Shown here: in pieces, positions 8,318 to 18,165 of the stretch
How the letters are laid out: every line of letters begins with the position of its first letter
How positions within the stretch are numbered: the stretch's first letter is position 1
Source: Micrococcus lacusdianchii
GTDB lineage: Bacteria > Actinomycetota > Actinomycetes > Actinomycetales > Micrococcaceae
DNA: 64,000 bases
Assembly: GCF_023155805.1 (NCBI RefSeq)
Contig: NZ_JAKNUW010000003.1
Coordinates: 124,001-188,000, forward strand
Reading direction: 5' to 3'
Notes under the pieces: generated by a model
Told to the model about the DNA's origin: nothing
Database searches by the model: none
Seen by the model: only the letters and a program-made list of their open reading frames with translations
Translations under genes and position numbers: made by a program

Positions 8318-9108
8318 GCACGCCCGCCCCCACCGCCGCCCCCACCGCCGCCCCCACCGCCGCCCCCACCGCCGCCCCGCACGCCGGCGCCGCCCCGCTG
8401 GGCGCGCGGGTGACGCGCCAGGCCGCCTACGAGACCGGCACCGCCCTGCGCAACGGTGAGCAGCTCCTGGTGACCCTGATCCTGCCCCTGCTGGCGCTCG
8501 TCGGCATCCACGTCACCGGCCTGCTGGACACCCCCGGCCGCTCCGGCCTCGACGTCGCCGTGCCGGGTGTGCTCGCCCTGGCCGTGGTGAGCTCCGCGTT
8601 CACCGCCACCGCCATCTCCACCGGGTTCGAGCGCCGCTACGACGTGCTGGCCGCCCTGGCGACGACCCCCCTGGGCACCCTCGGGCTCGTGGCCGGGAAG
8701 GCCGTGTCCGTGATCGCCGTGCTGGCCATCCAGACCGTGGTGATCGGCGGCGTCGGGCTCGCGCTCGGCTGGCGCCCCGACCCGGCCGGCCTCGTGCCAG
8801 CGCTCCTGGCCCTCGCGCTGGGCGCGGCCGCGTTCACCGCCCTGGGCCTGCTGCTGGCCGGCACCGCCCGCCCCGAGGCGACCCTCGCCGTCGCCAACCT
8901 GGTGTGGGTGCTGATCGGCGCCGTGGGCGGCACCGTCTTCCCGCCGCACTGGGCCTGGCTCGAGCTGACCCCCTCCGGCGCCCTGGGCGCCGCCCTGCGC
9001 GCGGCCCTCGTGGAGGGCGCCTGGGCCCCCGGCGCCCTGCTGGTGCTCGCCCTCTGGACCGCGGCGGCCACGGCCGCCGCCCTGCGCTGGTTCCGCTGGC
9101 GGCCCTGA
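8314..9108 (+). CDS. ABC exporter permease
   Basis: 264 residues, about six membrane segments (for example LLVTLILPLLALVGIHVTGLL, VLALAVVSSAFTATAI and AVSVIAVLAIQTVVIGG), ABC-2 type permease. The first 25 residues are a low-complexity tail in which TAAP is repeated four times, encoded by a 12-bp tandem repeat. Start ATG 8314 overlaps the ATPase stop by 4 bp. Partner of the preceding ATPase. Confidence 0.88.
   Translation: MSTPAPTAAPTAAPTAAPTAAPHAGAAPLGARVTRQAAYETGTALRNGEQLLVTLILPLLALVGIHVTGLLDTPGRSGLDVAVPGVLALAVVSSAFTATAISTGFERRYDVLAALATTPLGTLGLVAGKAVSVIAVLAIQTVVIGGVGLALGWRPDPAGLVPALLALALGAAAFTALGLLLAGTARPEATLAVANLVWVLIGAVGGTVFPPHWAWLELTPSGALGAALRAALVEGAWAPGALLVLALWTAAATAAALRWFRWRP
8331..8378. 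repeat. 12-bp tandem repeat, four units
   Basis: CACCGCCGCCCC repeated four times exactly, coding for TAAP units in the cytosolic tail of the permease. The copy number could vary between strains by slippage. Confidence 0.9.
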
Positions 9109-9155
9109 CCCGCCCCGACAGTCCCCCCTCGCCCCGACCGACCCGGAAGGACGCC

Positions 9156-10205
9156 ATGTCCCCCACCTCCCCCGCTCCGCGGACGCCCGACGACGAGGGC
9201 GGCCTCGCCGCGCGTCTGCCCCGGCGGATCTCCCCCCTGACGCGCCGCCTGGCGATCGCCTCGCTCGTGTCCGAGATCGGCATCATCGTCACCGGCGGCG
9301 CGGTGCGCCTCACCGGGTCCGGCCTGGGCTGCCCCACCTGGCCCCGGTGCACCCCGGAGTCCCTCACCAACACCCCGGAGATGGGCATCCACGGGGTGAT
9401 CGAGTTCGGCAACCGCACCTTGACGTTCGTCCTGGTGATCATCGCGGTGGCCATGTTCCTCTCGCTGTGGAACCTGCGCCGCACCCATCGCTCGCCGTTC
9501 TGGATGTCCGTGGGCCTGCTGGCCGGCATCCCCGCGCAGGCCGTGGTGGGCGGCATCACCGTGCTCACCCAGCTGAACCCCTGGGTGGTGGCGCTGCACT
9601 TCATCGTCTCCGCCGTGATGGTGGCCGTGGCCACGCTCCTGGTGATCAGGGTGGGCACCGAGCTGCGGGCCGAGGGGCCCGGGGCACCGGTGGTGGACGG
9701 CCGCACCACCGCCGTGACCCGCGCGGCGGCCTGGGCCGTGTTCGCGCTCACCTGGGTGGTGGTGTACCTGGGGACCGTGGTCACGGGCACCGGTCCCCAC
9801 GGCGGCGACCCGGGCGCCCCGCGGCACGCCTTCGACCCCCTGACGGTCACCCGCGTGCACGCCCTGCCCGTCTATCTCATCCTGGCCGCCACGCTGGTGC
9901 TGCTGTTCACCGTGCACGGCGCGGCCGGCGCCTCCACGCGGCAGCGCGGCGCGGTCCTGCGCCTGCTGGGCGTGCTGGTCCTGCAGGCCGGCATCGGCTA
10001 CGCCCAGCACTTCACGGGCCTGCCCGTGGGGCTGGTCATCCTCCACATGCTCGGCTCCGCCCTGCTCGTGGCCGCGGCGACCGCGGTGTGGGACCGCCAG
10101 CGCTCCCGCTACGTCACCCATGGGGCGGACCCGTTCGGCGTGGTCGCCCCCGCCGCCGAGAGCCCCACCGCGGCCCACGCGGCCGCCCCGGCCGGCCGCC
10201 GCTGA
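9156..10205 (+). CDS. ctaA: CtaA, heme A synthase (COX15/CtaA family)
   Basis: 349 residues with about eight membrane segments. CtaA oxidises heme O to heme A for aa3-type cytochrome oxidase. Seen: GGAVRLTGSGLGCPTWPRC with the conserved cysteine pair, IEFGNRTLTF, QAVVGGITVLTQLNPW with a conserved glycine-rich turn, and heme-ligand histidines near HFIVSA and HALPVYLI. ATG 9156 is preceded by GGAAGGA. It lies 47 bases after the exporter permease, perhaps in the same transcript; ctaB, which makes its substrate, converges from the right. Confidence 0.94.
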   Translation: MSPTSPAPRTPDDEGGLAARLPRRISPLTRRLAIASLVSEIGIIVTGGAVRLTGSGLGCPTWPRCTPESLTNTPEMGIHGVIEFGNRTLTFVLVIIAVAMFLSLWNLRRTHRSPFWMSVGLLAGIPAQAVVGGITVLTQLNPWVVALHFIVSAVMVAVATLLVIRVGTELRAEGPGAPVVDGRTTAVTRAAAWAVFALTWVVVYLGTVVTGTGPHGGDPGAPRHAFDPLTVTRVHALPVYLILAATLVLLFTVHGAAGASTRQRGAVLRLLGVLVLQAGIGYAQHFTGLPVGLVILHMLGSALLVAAATAVWDRQRSRYVTHGADPFGVVAPAAESPTAAHAAAPAGRR

Positions 10206-10231
10206 CGCACCGCCCCCGGACCCGACCCACC

Positions 10232-10272
10232 ACGACGGCGCCGCTCCCCCGCACGGGGGGCGGCGCCGTCGT
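10232..10272. terminator. Hairpin terminator after ctaA
   Basis: ACGACGGCGCCGC pairs with 10260-10272, continued by C-run/G-run pairs; no T-run. Confidence 0.7.
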
Positions 10273-10318
10273 CGTCCCGGACACCGGTCCGGCGGGGACA
10301 TCGGTCCCGGGACGACGA

Positions 10319-10348
10319 CGGCCCCGCACCGTCTCCGGTGCGGGGCCG
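10319..10348. terminator. Hairpin terminator after ctaB
   Basis: CGGCCCCGCACCG-TCTC-CGGTGCGGGGCCG, perfect 13-bp stem beyond the ctaB stop. Two hairpins lie back to back between convergent genes. Confidence 0.7.
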
Positions 10349-10368
10349 TGGGGCCGAGGCGGGGCGGG

Positions 10369-11361
10369 TCAGCGGCCGCCGGCCACCTGCATGAGGGGCT
10401 CGCCCACGAACGGGTCCACCGCGAGGGCGATGAACAGCAGCGTGAGGTAGGTGATGGACAGGTGGAACACCCTCATGGCCTTGCGGTCCTCGAAGTCGTC
10501 CCGCTGGGCCTCCCGCTGGAGCACGTGCGACTCCCACACGAACCAGCCGCCCACGCCGAGGGCGACGGCGGTGTAGACGATGCCGGCCCAGCCCATGGGG
10601 ACCAGGAGCAGGGAGCAGGCCACCGTGGCCCAGGCGTAGAGCACGACCTGGTTGGACACGAGGCGGGCGGAGGCGACGGCCCCGAGCATGGGGACATGGG
10701 CCTCCTGGTAGTCCTTCTTGTACTTCATGGACAGCGGCCAGTAGTGCGGCGGGGTCCACAGGAAGATGACGGTGAACAGCACGATCGCGGGCCACTCGAC
10801 GGTGCCGCGCACCGCGGCCCAGCCGATCACCACCGGGAAGCAGCCGGCGATCCCGCCCCACACGATGTTCTGCTCTGTGCGGCGCTTGAGGATCAGCGAG
10901 TAGACCACCACGTAGAAGAAGATGGCCGCCACGCCCAGGGCCGCGGCCAGCCAGTTGGCGCCGAGGCCCAGGATGAGCACGGACAGCACGGCGATCGTCC
11001 AGGAGAAGACCAGCGCCTCGCGCGGGGTGACCTCGCCCGTGACCAGCGGGCGGCGCTCCGTGCGCTTCATGACCCGGTCGATGTCCCGGTCGATGTAGCA
11101 GTTGAACGCGCCCGAGGCCCCCGCGGCCAGCGCGCCGCCCACGAGGGTGGCGAGCATGGTGAGGACGTCCGGGAAGCCGCGCTCCGCGAAGATCATGGTG
11201 GGCAGCGTGGTGACCAGCAGAAGCTCGATCACGCGGGGCTTCGTCAGCTCGACGTAGGCGCGGATCTTGCGGCCCGCCGTCATGGGCGGGCGGGACGCGA
11301 CGGCGTCCGTGGCCGGGCTGACGGCGCGGGCTGGGGAGGTGGACTCCACGGAGGATGACAT
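10369..11361 (-). CDS. ctaB: CtaB/CyoE, protoheme IX farnesyltransferase (heme O synthase)
   Basis: 330 residues. UbiA-type prenyltransferase that adds a farnesyl group to heme B. Seen: N-terminal [20 protein letters not shown], the first Asp-rich motif [20 protein letters not shown] and the second conserved loop [14 protein letters not shown]; about nine membrane segments. ATG 11361 chosen; the long open frame upstream is a GC-rich shadow of tkt and tal. Its product is the substrate of CtaA. Confidence 0.95.
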   Translation of the reverse strand: MSSSVESTSPARAVSPATDAVASRPPMTAGRKIRAYVELTKPRVIELLLVTTLPTMIFAERGFPDVLTMLATLVGGALAAGASGAFNCYIDRDIDRVMKRTERRPLVTGEVTPREALVFSWTIAVLSVLILGLGANWLAAALGVAAIFFYVVVYSLILKRRTEQNIVWGGIAGCFPVVIGWAAVRGTVEWPAIVLFTVIFLWTPPHYWPLSMKYKKDYQEAHVPMLGAVASARLVSNQVVLYAWATVACSLLLVPMGWAGIVYTAVALGVGGWFVWESHVLQREAQRDDFEDRKAMRVFHLSITYLTLLFIALAVDPFVGEPLMQVAGGR

Positions 11362-11453
11362 CGGCTTCTCACGGGGAAGGGGACGGGGACGGCCCCGCGA
11401 TCCTCCCGCCCGGACCCGGAGGCCGGGCGCGGGAGCCGGGTGACCTTCCGGCC

Positions 11454-11459
11454 ATCCTA
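11454..11459 (-). promoter_or_regulatory. Probable -10 element of ctaB
   Basis: TAGGAT on the minus strand, about 93 bases before the ctaB start, in the 249-bp divergent gap between ctaB and tkt. Confidence 0.4.
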
Positions 11460-11523
11460 CCCGCCCGTGGCGCTGTTCGCGGGGGGACGAAGCCCACACC
11501 GGGCGACGCGCGGCCAAGCCCAC

Positions 11524-11529
11524 TAGGCT
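11524..11529 (+). promoter_or_regulatory. Probable -10 element of the tkt operon
   Basis: TAGGCT; expected start near 11536, giving a leader of about 75 bases with a GAGGAG site before the tkt ATG. Confidence 0.45.
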
Positions 11530-11610
11530 GGGCGCGAGGGCACGCCGCCGACCCCCGTGGGCTCCGGTGCCGCCGCCGCCCGTCCGCGCACCAGCACAGA
11601 GGAGCCGCAC

Positions 11611-13773
11611 ATGTCCGAGACCTCCCCCACCCCGCTCGACCGGGTCCGCCCCGCCCGCGGGTTCGTGTACGACCAGCAGGACCGACGCATGGTGGACACG
11701 CTCAAGGTGCTGGCCGCGGACGCGGTCGAGAAGGCCGGCCACGGCCATCCCGGCACGGCCATCTCCCTGGCCCCGGTCGCCTGGCAGCTCTTCCAGAACG
11801 TCATGCACCTGGACCCGGCCGACGACGCGTGGGCCGGCCGCGACCGGTTCATCCTCTCCGCCGGCCACTCCTCCCTCACGCTCTACCTCCAGCTGTTCGC
11901 GGCGGGGGCGGGCCTGGAGATCGAGGACATCGCGGCCCTCCGGACCGAGGGCTCCCAGACGCCCGGCCACCCGGAGCGCGGCCACACCGCGCACGTGGAG
12001 ATGACCACCGGCCCCCTGGGCCAGGGCCTGTCCTCCGCGGTGGGCTTCGCCTACGACCAGCGCCGCGTGCGCGGGCTGCTGGACCCCGACGCCGCCCCGG
12101 GCACCTCGCCCTTCGACCACCACGTGTTCGTGATCGCCTCCGACGGGGACATCCAGGAGGGCGTGTCGGCTGAGGCCTGCTCGCTCGCCGGCCACCAGGA
12201 GCTCGGGAACCTCGTGGTGCTCTACGACGCGAACCGGATCTCCATCGAGGACGACACCGACATCTCCTTCACAGAGGACGTCTCCGCCCGCTACGAGGCC
12301 TACGGCTGGCACGTGCAGGAGGTCGACTGGACCAACGGGTCCCAGGGCCACGACGTCACCGAGTACACCGAGGACGTGGAGCGGCTGTACGAGGCGATCG
12401 CCGCCGCCAAGGCCGAGACGGGGCGCCCGTCCCTGATCAAGCTGCGCACCGTCATCGGCTGGCCCTCCCCCGGCAAGCAGAACACCGGCGGCATCCACGG
12501 CTCGAAGCTCGGCGAGGACGAGGTGCGCGAGCTCAAGGCCCATCTCGGGTTCGACGTCGAGGCGCACTTCGACGTCGACGAGGCCCTCCTGGCCCACGCC
12601 CGACAGGTGGGCGAGCGCTCGGCCGCCTACCGCGCCGAGTGGGAGCGCGCCCTCGAGTCCTGGCGCGCGGCGAACCCGGAGCGCGCCCGCCTGTTCGACC
12701 GGCTGCGCGCCCGTGAGCTGCCCGCGGGCTTCGAGGACGCCTTCCCGTCCTGGGAGGCCGACGAGAAGGGCCTGGCCACCCGCGCCGCCTCGGGCACGGT
12801 CCTCACGGCGCTCGCCCCGCTCATGCCCGAGCTGTGGGGCGGCTCCGCCGACCTGGCCGGGTCCAACAACACCACCATGGAGGGCGAGCCCTCCTTCATC
12901 CCCGCGCACCGCTCCACCGCCACCTGGCAGGGCGACCCGTACGGCCGCACCCTCCACTTCGGCATCCGCGAGTTCGCGGCCGGCGCGATCGTCAACGGCA
13001 TCACCCTCGGGGGACTCACCCGTGCCTACATGGGCACCTTCCTCACGTTCTCCGACTACATGCGCGGGGCCGTGCGCCTGGCCGCCCTGATGGGCACCCC
13101 GAGCGTGTACGTGTGGACCCACGACTCCGTGGGCCTCGGCGAGGACGGCCCCACCCACCAGCCGATCGAGCACCTGGCGGCGTTGCGCGCGATCCCGGGC
13201 CTCGACGTCGTCCGTCCGGCCGACGCCAACGAGACGGCATGGGCGTGGCGGACGATCCTGAAGCGCCGGGACCACCCGGCGGGCCTGGTGCTGACCCGTC
13301 AGGGCGTCCCCACCCTCCCGCGGGAGACCGACGGATTCGCCCCTGCCTCCGGCGTGGCCCGCGGCGCCTACGTGCTGGTGGACGCCACGGACGCCGACGG
13401 GGCCCCCGCGGACGCGCAGGTCCTGCTGATCGCCACCGGCTCCGAGGTGGCCGTGGCCGTGGGCGCCCGGGAGCGGCTGCAGGCCGAGGGCGTGCCGACG
13501 CGCGTCGTGTCCGCCCCGTGCCTGGAGTGGTTCGCCGAGCAGGACGAGGAGTACCGGACCTCGGTGCTGCCGGACGGGCCGGAGGCCCCCGTGCGCGTCT
13601 CGGTGGAGGCCGGCATCGGCATGCCGTGGTTCGAGCTGACCGTCACCGGGCGCTCGCGGGGCGCGCGGGTGAGCCTCGAGCACTACGGAGAATCCGCCGA
13701 CGGCCCGCATCTGCTGCGCAAGTACGGATTCACCCCCGAGAACGTGGCCGGCGTCGCCCGCGGGCTGCTCTGA
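11611..13773 (+). CDS. tkt: Transketolase
   Basis: 720 residues. Thiamine-diphosphate enzyme of the non-oxidative pentose phosphate pathway. Seen: [15 protein letters not shown] (substrate/cofactor histidine), the ThDP motif [31 protein letters not shown], and the central [23 protein letters not shown] 11611 chosen for its GAGGAG site; a GTG 18 codons upstream has none. First gene of tkt-tal-pgi-zwf-opcA. Confidence 0.96.
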   Translation: MSETSPTPLDRVRPARGFVYDQQDRRMVDTLKVLAADAVEKAGHGHPGTAISLAPVAWQLFQNVMHLDPADDAWAGRDRFILSAGHSSLTLYLQLFAAGAGLEIEDIAALRTEGSQTPGHPERGHTAHVEMTTGPLGQGLSSAVGFAYDQRRVRGLLDPDAAPGTSPFDHHVFVIASDGDIQEGVSAEACSLAGHQELGNLVVLYDANRISIEDDTDISFTEDVSARYEAYGWHVQEVDWTNGSQGHDVTEYTEDVERLYEAIAAAKAETGRPSLIKLRTVIGWPSPGKQNTGGIHGSKLGEDEVRELKAHLGFDVEAHFDVDEALLAHARQVGERSAAYRAEWERALESWRAANPERARLFDRLRARELPAGFEDAFPSWEADEKGLATRAASGTVLTALAPLMPELWGGSADLAGSNNTTMEGEPSFIPAHRSTATWQGDPYGRTLHFGIREFAAGAIVNGITLGGLTRAYMGTFLTFSDYMRGAVRLAALMGTPSVYVWTHDSVGLGEDGPTHQPIEHLAALRAIPGLDVVRPADANETAWAWRTILKRRDHPAGLVLTRQGVPTLPRETDGFAPASGVARGAYVLVDATDADGAPADAQVLLIATGSEVAVAVGARERLQAEGVPTRVVSAPCLEWFAEQDEEYRTSVLPDGPEAPVRVSVEAGIGMPWFELTVTGRSRGARVSLEHYGESADGPHLLRKYGFTPENVAGVARGLL

Positions 13774-13810
13774 CGCGCCCGCCCGCATGCACCAGGAGAG
13801 GACCCACCCC

Positions 13811-14962
13811 ATGACCGACCTGCAGCGCACCGCCGACGCGGCCGTGCAGAGCCCCGCGACCACCGCGCTCGCGGAGGCCGGCGTGTCCATCTGGCTGGAC
13901 GACCTGTCCCGCACCCGACTGGACGAGGGCAGCCTCGAGAAGCTGCTCACGACCCACACGGTGACGGGCGTGACCACGAACCCGTCCATCTTCGCGGCCG
14001 CGTTGAAGCACGCCGACGCGTACGAGGCGCAGCTGCGCGAGCTCGCCGCGGAGGGCGCGGACGTGGAGGCCGCGGTGACCGCCCTCACCACCACGGACGT
14101 CCGCCGGGCCTGCGATCTGCTGGCCCCGGTCCACGAGGCCACGGACGGCCGGGACGGCTACGTCTCGATCGAGGTGGACCCGCGGCTGGCCCGGGACACG
14201 GCCGGCACCGTGGCCCAGGCGCGCGAGCTCGCCGCGGCAGTGGACCGCCGCAACCTGATGGTCAAGATCCCCGCCACCGTGGAGGGGCTGCCCGCCATCA
14301 CGGAGGTCCTGGGCTCCGGCCTGAGCGTCAACGTGACCCTGATCTTCTCCCTGCCCCGGTACCGCGAGGTGGTCAACGCCTGGCTGGCGGGGCTCGAGCA
14401 GGCCCGCGCGAACGGCCACGACGTGTCCCGCATCCACTCCGTGGCGTCCTTCTTCGTCTCCCGCGTGGACACGGACGTGGATGCGCAGCTGAGGGCCCTG
14501 GCCGCCGACGGCCGGCCCGAGGCGGCGGAGCTGACCGGCCGCGCCGGGCTGGCGAACGCCCGCCTGGCCTACCGGGCGTTCGAGCAGGCCCTGGACACGG
14601 AGCGCTGGCGCCTGCTCGAAGCCGACGGAGCCCACGTCCAGCGGCCCCTATGGGCCTCCACGGGCGTCAAGGACCCGGAGCTGCCGGACACGCTGTACGT
14701 GACCGGCCTGGTGGCGCCGGACACCGTCAACACCATGCCGGAGAAGACCCTCGAGGCGTTCGCCGACCACGGCGAGGTCACCGGGGACACCGTCACCGAC
14801 GCCTACACCCAGGCCGATGCCGACCTCGACGCGATCGGCGCGCTGGGGATCTCCTACCCCGAGCTCGTGGAGCGCCTCGAGGCCGAGGGCCTGCAGAAGT
14901 TCGAGGACGCGTGGGACGAGCTGCTCGCCTCGGTGCGCGCCGGCCTCGACGCCCACGCCTGA
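13811..14962 (+). CDS. tal: Transaldolase
   Basis: 383 residues, the longer actinobacterial form. Seen: [44 protein letters not shown], the Schiff-base lysine in [15 protein letters not shown], and the [15 protein letters not shown] block. ATG 13811 has AGGAGAGG upstream, 37 bases after the tkt stop. Transfers dihydroxyacetone units in the pentose phosphate pathway. Confidence 0.95.
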   Translation: MTDLQRTADAAVQSPATTALAEAGVSIWLDDLSRTRLDEGSLEKLLTTHTVTGVTTNPSIFAAALKHADAYEAQLRELAAEGADVEAAVTALTTTDVRRACDLLAPVHEATDGRDGYVSIEVDPRLARDTAGTVAQARELAAAVDRRNLMVKIPATVEGLPAITEVLGSGLSVNVTLIFSLPRYREVVNAWLAGLEQARANGHDVSRIHSVASFFVSRVDTDVDAQLRALAADGRPEAAELTGRAGLANARLAYRAFEQALDTERWRLLEADGAHVQRPLWASTGVKDPELPDTLYVTGLVAPDTVNTMPEKTLEAFADHGEVTGDTVTDAYTQADADLDAIGALGISYPELVERLEAEGLQKFEDAWDELLASVRAGLDAHA

Positions 14963-14993
14963 GACCCGCCGCACGCCGCTGAAAGGACCCCAG

Positions 14994-16613
14994 ATGAGCA
15001 CCCTCGGCCTCACCGCCACCGGATCCGCCCTCGACGCGATCGACCGCCATGTCCCCGACCTCGTGGCGGAGCGGTTCGCCTCCCGCCTCGCCGACCAGGA
15101 CGCCGCGCTGTGGGGTGAGGCCGCCCAGGAGGAGGCCGCCCGGCGCCTGGGCTGGATCGACCTCTTCGACGACTCCCGCGCCGTGGCCGAGGACGTCGCG
15201 GACCTCGCCGCCCAGCTCCGGGAGGAGGGCCTGACCCGCGTGGTGCTCGCGGGCATGGGCGGCTCCTCCCTGGCCCCGGAGGTCATCGCGGCGACGGCCG
15301 GCCGGCCCTTCGAGGTGCTGGACTCCACCGACCCGGAGCAGGTGGCCGCCGTGCTCGGGCGCGACCTCGAGCGCACCGTGCTCGTGGTCTCCTCCAAGTC
15401 CGGCTCCACGGTGGAGACGGACTCGCAGCGCCGGGTGGTCGAGGCCGCGTTCGCCGCCGAGGGGATCGACGCCGCCTCCCGGATCGTGGTGGTCACGGAC
15501 CCGGGCTCCCCCCTGCAGGACGCCTCGATCAGGGCCGGCTACCGCGCGGTGTTCACCGCCGACCCCACCGTGGGCGGCCGCTACTCCGCACTCACGGCCT
15601 TCGGGATCGTCCCGGCGGCGCTCGCGGGGGTGGACGTCGCCGCGCTGCTGGACGAGGCCGAGGAGGTGCTGGACCTGCTCACCGCGGACGACGAGGACAA
15701 CCCCGGCCTGCGCCTCGGCGCGGCCATCGGCGGCACGTCCCCGCTGCGGGACAAGCTCGTGGTGCAGGACCTGGGCTCCGGGATCGAGGGCTTCGGGGAC
15801 TGGGTGGAGCAGCTGATCGCGGAGTCCACGGGCAAGGAGCGCACGGGCCTGCTGCCCGTCGTCGTCCGCGCCGGGGACCCGGAGACCGGCTGGGAGGCCC
15901 CGGACCTGTTGCAGGTGCGCCTGGTGGCCGAGGACGAGGAGTCCGTCCCGCCGCCGCACGCCGTGCAGCTGCACGGCTCCCTGGGAGCCCTCATGCTGAC
16001 CTGGGAGGTGGCCACGGCCGTGGCCGGCCGTCTGCTCGGCATCAACCCGTTCGATCAGCCGGACGTGGAGGCCGCCAAGGCCGCCGCCCGGGAGCTGCTG
16101 GACTCCCCCGCCCCGGCCACCGAGGCCGGCGCCGTGGTGCAGGGCGTGGAGGTCTCCGGTGACGATGCGGCGGTCGCCGCCGACGACCTCGCCGCGGTGC
16201 TCGCGGCCGTCGCCGCCCAGGTGCCCGGGGACGGGTACCTCGCGGTGCACGCCTACCTGGACCGCCACGGGGACGCGGACCTCGCCGGGATCCGAGCCGA
16301 CCTGGCCCGCTCCCTCGGCCGGCCCGTGACGTTCGGCTGGGCCCCACGTTTCCTGCACTCGACCGGCCAGTACCACAAGGGCGGGCCCCGCACGGGCGTC
16401 TTCCTGCAGGTCACCGGAGAGGCGAGCACCGACGTCGAGGTGCCCGGCCGTCCGTTCTCCCTGGGCCGGCTCATCGCGGCCCAGGCGGCGGGCGACGCCG
16501 GCGTGCTGCGCCGCCTCGGCCGTCCGGTGACCACGCTGCGCCTGCGCGACCGCGGCGCCGGCGTGGCCGCCCTGCGCACCGCCGCCCGACGGGCTGACCT
16601 CCGTGGCGTCTGA
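14994..16613 (+). CDS. pgi: Glucose-6-phosphate isomerase
   Basis: 539 residues. SIS-fold enzyme interconverting glucose 6-phosphate and fructose 6-phosphate. Seen: VLAGMGGSSLAPEVIAAT, VVSSKSGSTVETDSQRR, DPTVGGRYSALTAFGIVPAAL and the C-terminal TGQYHKGGPRTGVFLQV. ATG 14994 has a GAAAGGA site. It lies between tal and zwf, linking glycolysis to the oxidative branch. The zwf start overlaps its end by 11 bp. Confidence 0.93.
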   Translation: MSTLGLTATGSALDAIDRHVPDLVAERFASRLADQDAALWGEAAQEEAARRLGWIDLFDDSRAVAEDVADLAAQLREEGLTRVVLAGMGGSSLAPEVIAATAGRPFEVLDSTDPEQVAAVLGRDLERTVLVVSSKSGSTVETDSQRRVVEAAFAAEGIDAASRIVVVTDPGSPLQDASIRAGYRAVFTADPTVGGRYSALTAFGIVPAALAGVDVAALLDEAEEVLDLLTADDEDNPGLRLGAAIGGTSPLRDKLVVQDLGSGIEGFGDWVEQLIAESTGKERTGLLPVVVRAGDPETGWEAPDLLQVRLVAEDEESVPPPHAVQLHGSLGALMLTWEVATAVAGRLLGINPFDQPDVEAAKAAARELLDSPAPATEAGAVVQGVEVSGDDAAVAADDLAAVLAAVAAQVPGDGYLAVHAYLDRHGDADLAGIRADLARSLGRPVTFGWAPRFLHSTGQYHKGGPRTGVFLQVTGEASTDVEVPGRPFSLGRLIAAQAAGDAGVLRRLGRPVTTLRLRDRGAGVAALRTAARRADLRGV

Positions 16614-18165
16614 GCCCCGCGGCACGCGGCTGAACCCGCTGCGCGACCCCCGTGACCGGCGGCTGACGCGCATCGCGGGCCCCTCGTCGCTCGTGCTGTT
16701 CGGCGTCACGGGCGACCTCGCGCGCAAGAAGCTGCTCCCCGCCATGTACGACCTCGCCCACCGGGGCCTGCTGCCGCCGTCGTTCTCCCTCGTCGGCTTC
16801 GGCCGCCGCGACTGGTCCGACGCCGAGTTCGCGGACTACGTGCAGGGGGCCGTGGAATCCGGCTCGCGCACCCCGTTCGACGAGACCGTCTGGGAGCAGT
16901 TCCGCGGCGGGCTTCGGTTCGTCTCCGGGGCCTTCGATGACGCCCCCGCCTACGAACGCCTCGGCGAGGTGCTCGCGGAGCTGGAGAGCTCCCGCGGCAC
17001 CGGCGGCAACACCGCGTTCTACCTCTCCATCCCGCCGGACTGGTTCGAGGCCGTCTCCCGGCACCTCGCGGACCAGGGTCTGGCCGAGCGGGACCAGCCC
17101 GCGGACGGCCCGTGGCGGCGCGTGGTGATCGAGAAGCCCTTCGGCCACGACCTGGCCAGCGCGCAGGAGCTGAACGCCGTGATCGAACGGGTGTTCCCGT
17201 CCGACGCGGTCTTCCGGATCGACCACTACCTCGGCAAGGAGACGGTCCAGAACATCCTCGCCTTCCGGTTCGCCAACCGGATCTTCGAGCCGCTCTGGAA
17301 CGCCGAGCACGTGGACCACGTGCAGATCACCATGGCCGAGGACATCGGGATCGGCGGTCGCGCGAGCTACTACGACGGCGTGGGCGCGGCCCGCGACGTC
17401 ATCCAGAACCACCTGCTCCAGCTGCTGGCCTTGACAGCCATGGAGGAGCCCCTGTCCTTCGACGCGACGCACCTGCGCGCGGAGAAGGAGAAGGTCCTCG
17501 AGGCCGTCCGGGTCCCGGATACCCCGGAGGGCCTCGATGCCGCCTCCGCCCGCGGCCAGTACACCGGCGGGTGGCAGGGCGGCGAGGAGGTCACCGGGTT
17601 CCTGGACGAGGAGGGCTTCAACCCCGCGTCCACCACGGAGACCTTCGCCGCCCTCAAGGTCGGGATCCAGACCCGCCGCTGGCAGGGTGTGCCGTTCTAC
17701 CTGCGTGCCGGCAAGCGCCTGGGACGGCGCGTCACCGAGATCGCGGTGGTGTTCAAGGACCCGCCGCACCTGCTCTTCCCCGTGCACCCCGGCGACGGCT
17801 TCGGCGAGAACGTGATCGTCATCCGTGTCCAGCCGGACGAGGGCGTGACCATCCGCTTCGCCTCGAAGGTGCCCGGCGCCCAGCAGGAGGTCCGGGACGT
17901 GACCATGGACTTCGGCTACGGGCACGCGTTCACCGAGGACTCCCCCGAGGCCTACGAGCGCCTCATCCTGGACGTGCTGCTCGGCGAGCCGCCGCTGTTC
18001 CCGCGGCAGGCCGAGGTGGAGCTGTCCTGGCGCATCGTCGACCCGTTCGAGGAGCACTGGGCCGCACGGCCGGAGCAGCCGGAGCCGTACCCGCCGGGCT
18101 CATGGGGTCCGGCCTCCGCCGACGCCCTGATGGCCCGCGACGGCCGGACCTGGAGGCGACCGTGA
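16603..18165 (+). CDS. zwf: Glucose-6-phosphate 1-dehydrogenase
   Basis: 520 residues from GTG 16603, overlapping the pgi stop. First enzyme of the oxidative pentose phosphate pathway. Seen: the dinucleotide-binding FGVTGDLARKKLLPAMYDL, VVIEKPFGHDLASA, and the catalytic RIDHYLGKETVQN near residue 205. The nicotinamide cofactor preference cannot be read from sequence alone. Its stop overlaps the opcA start (GTGA). Confidence 0.96.
   Translation: MASEPRGTRLNPLRDPRDRRLTRIAGPSSLVLFGVTGDLARKKLLPAMYDLAHRGLLPPSFSLVGFGRRDWSDAEFADYVQGAVESGSRTPFDETVWEQFRGGLRFVSGAFDDAPAYERLGEVLAELESSRGTGGNTAFYLSIPPDWFEAVSRHLADQGLAERDQPADGPWRRVVIEKPFGHDLASAQELNAVIERVFPSDAVFRIDHYLGKETVQNILAFRFANRIFEPLWNAEHVDHVQITMAEDIGIGGRASYYDGVGAARDVIQNHLLQLLALTAMEEPLSFDATHLRAEKEKVLEAVRVPDTPEGLDAASARGQYTGGWQGGEEVTGFLDEEGFNPASTTETFAALKVGIQTRRWQGVPFYLRAGKRLGRRVTEIAVVFKDPPHLLFPVHPGDGFGENVIVIRVQPDEGVTIRFASKVPGAQQEVRDVTMDFGYGHAFTEDSPEAYERLILDVLLGEPPLFPRQAEVELSWRIVDPFEEHWAARPEQPEPYPPGSWGPASADALMARDGRTWRRP

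Noticed and set aside
8331-8378. Possible CRISPR-like repeat
   Set aside because: Units are 12 bp with no spacers and lie inside a coding gene.
10369-14142. A 1257-codon open frame on the minus strand
   Set aside because: Only 10369-11361 (CtaB) is real; the rest is a frame left open by the GC-rich tkt and tal genes on the other strand.
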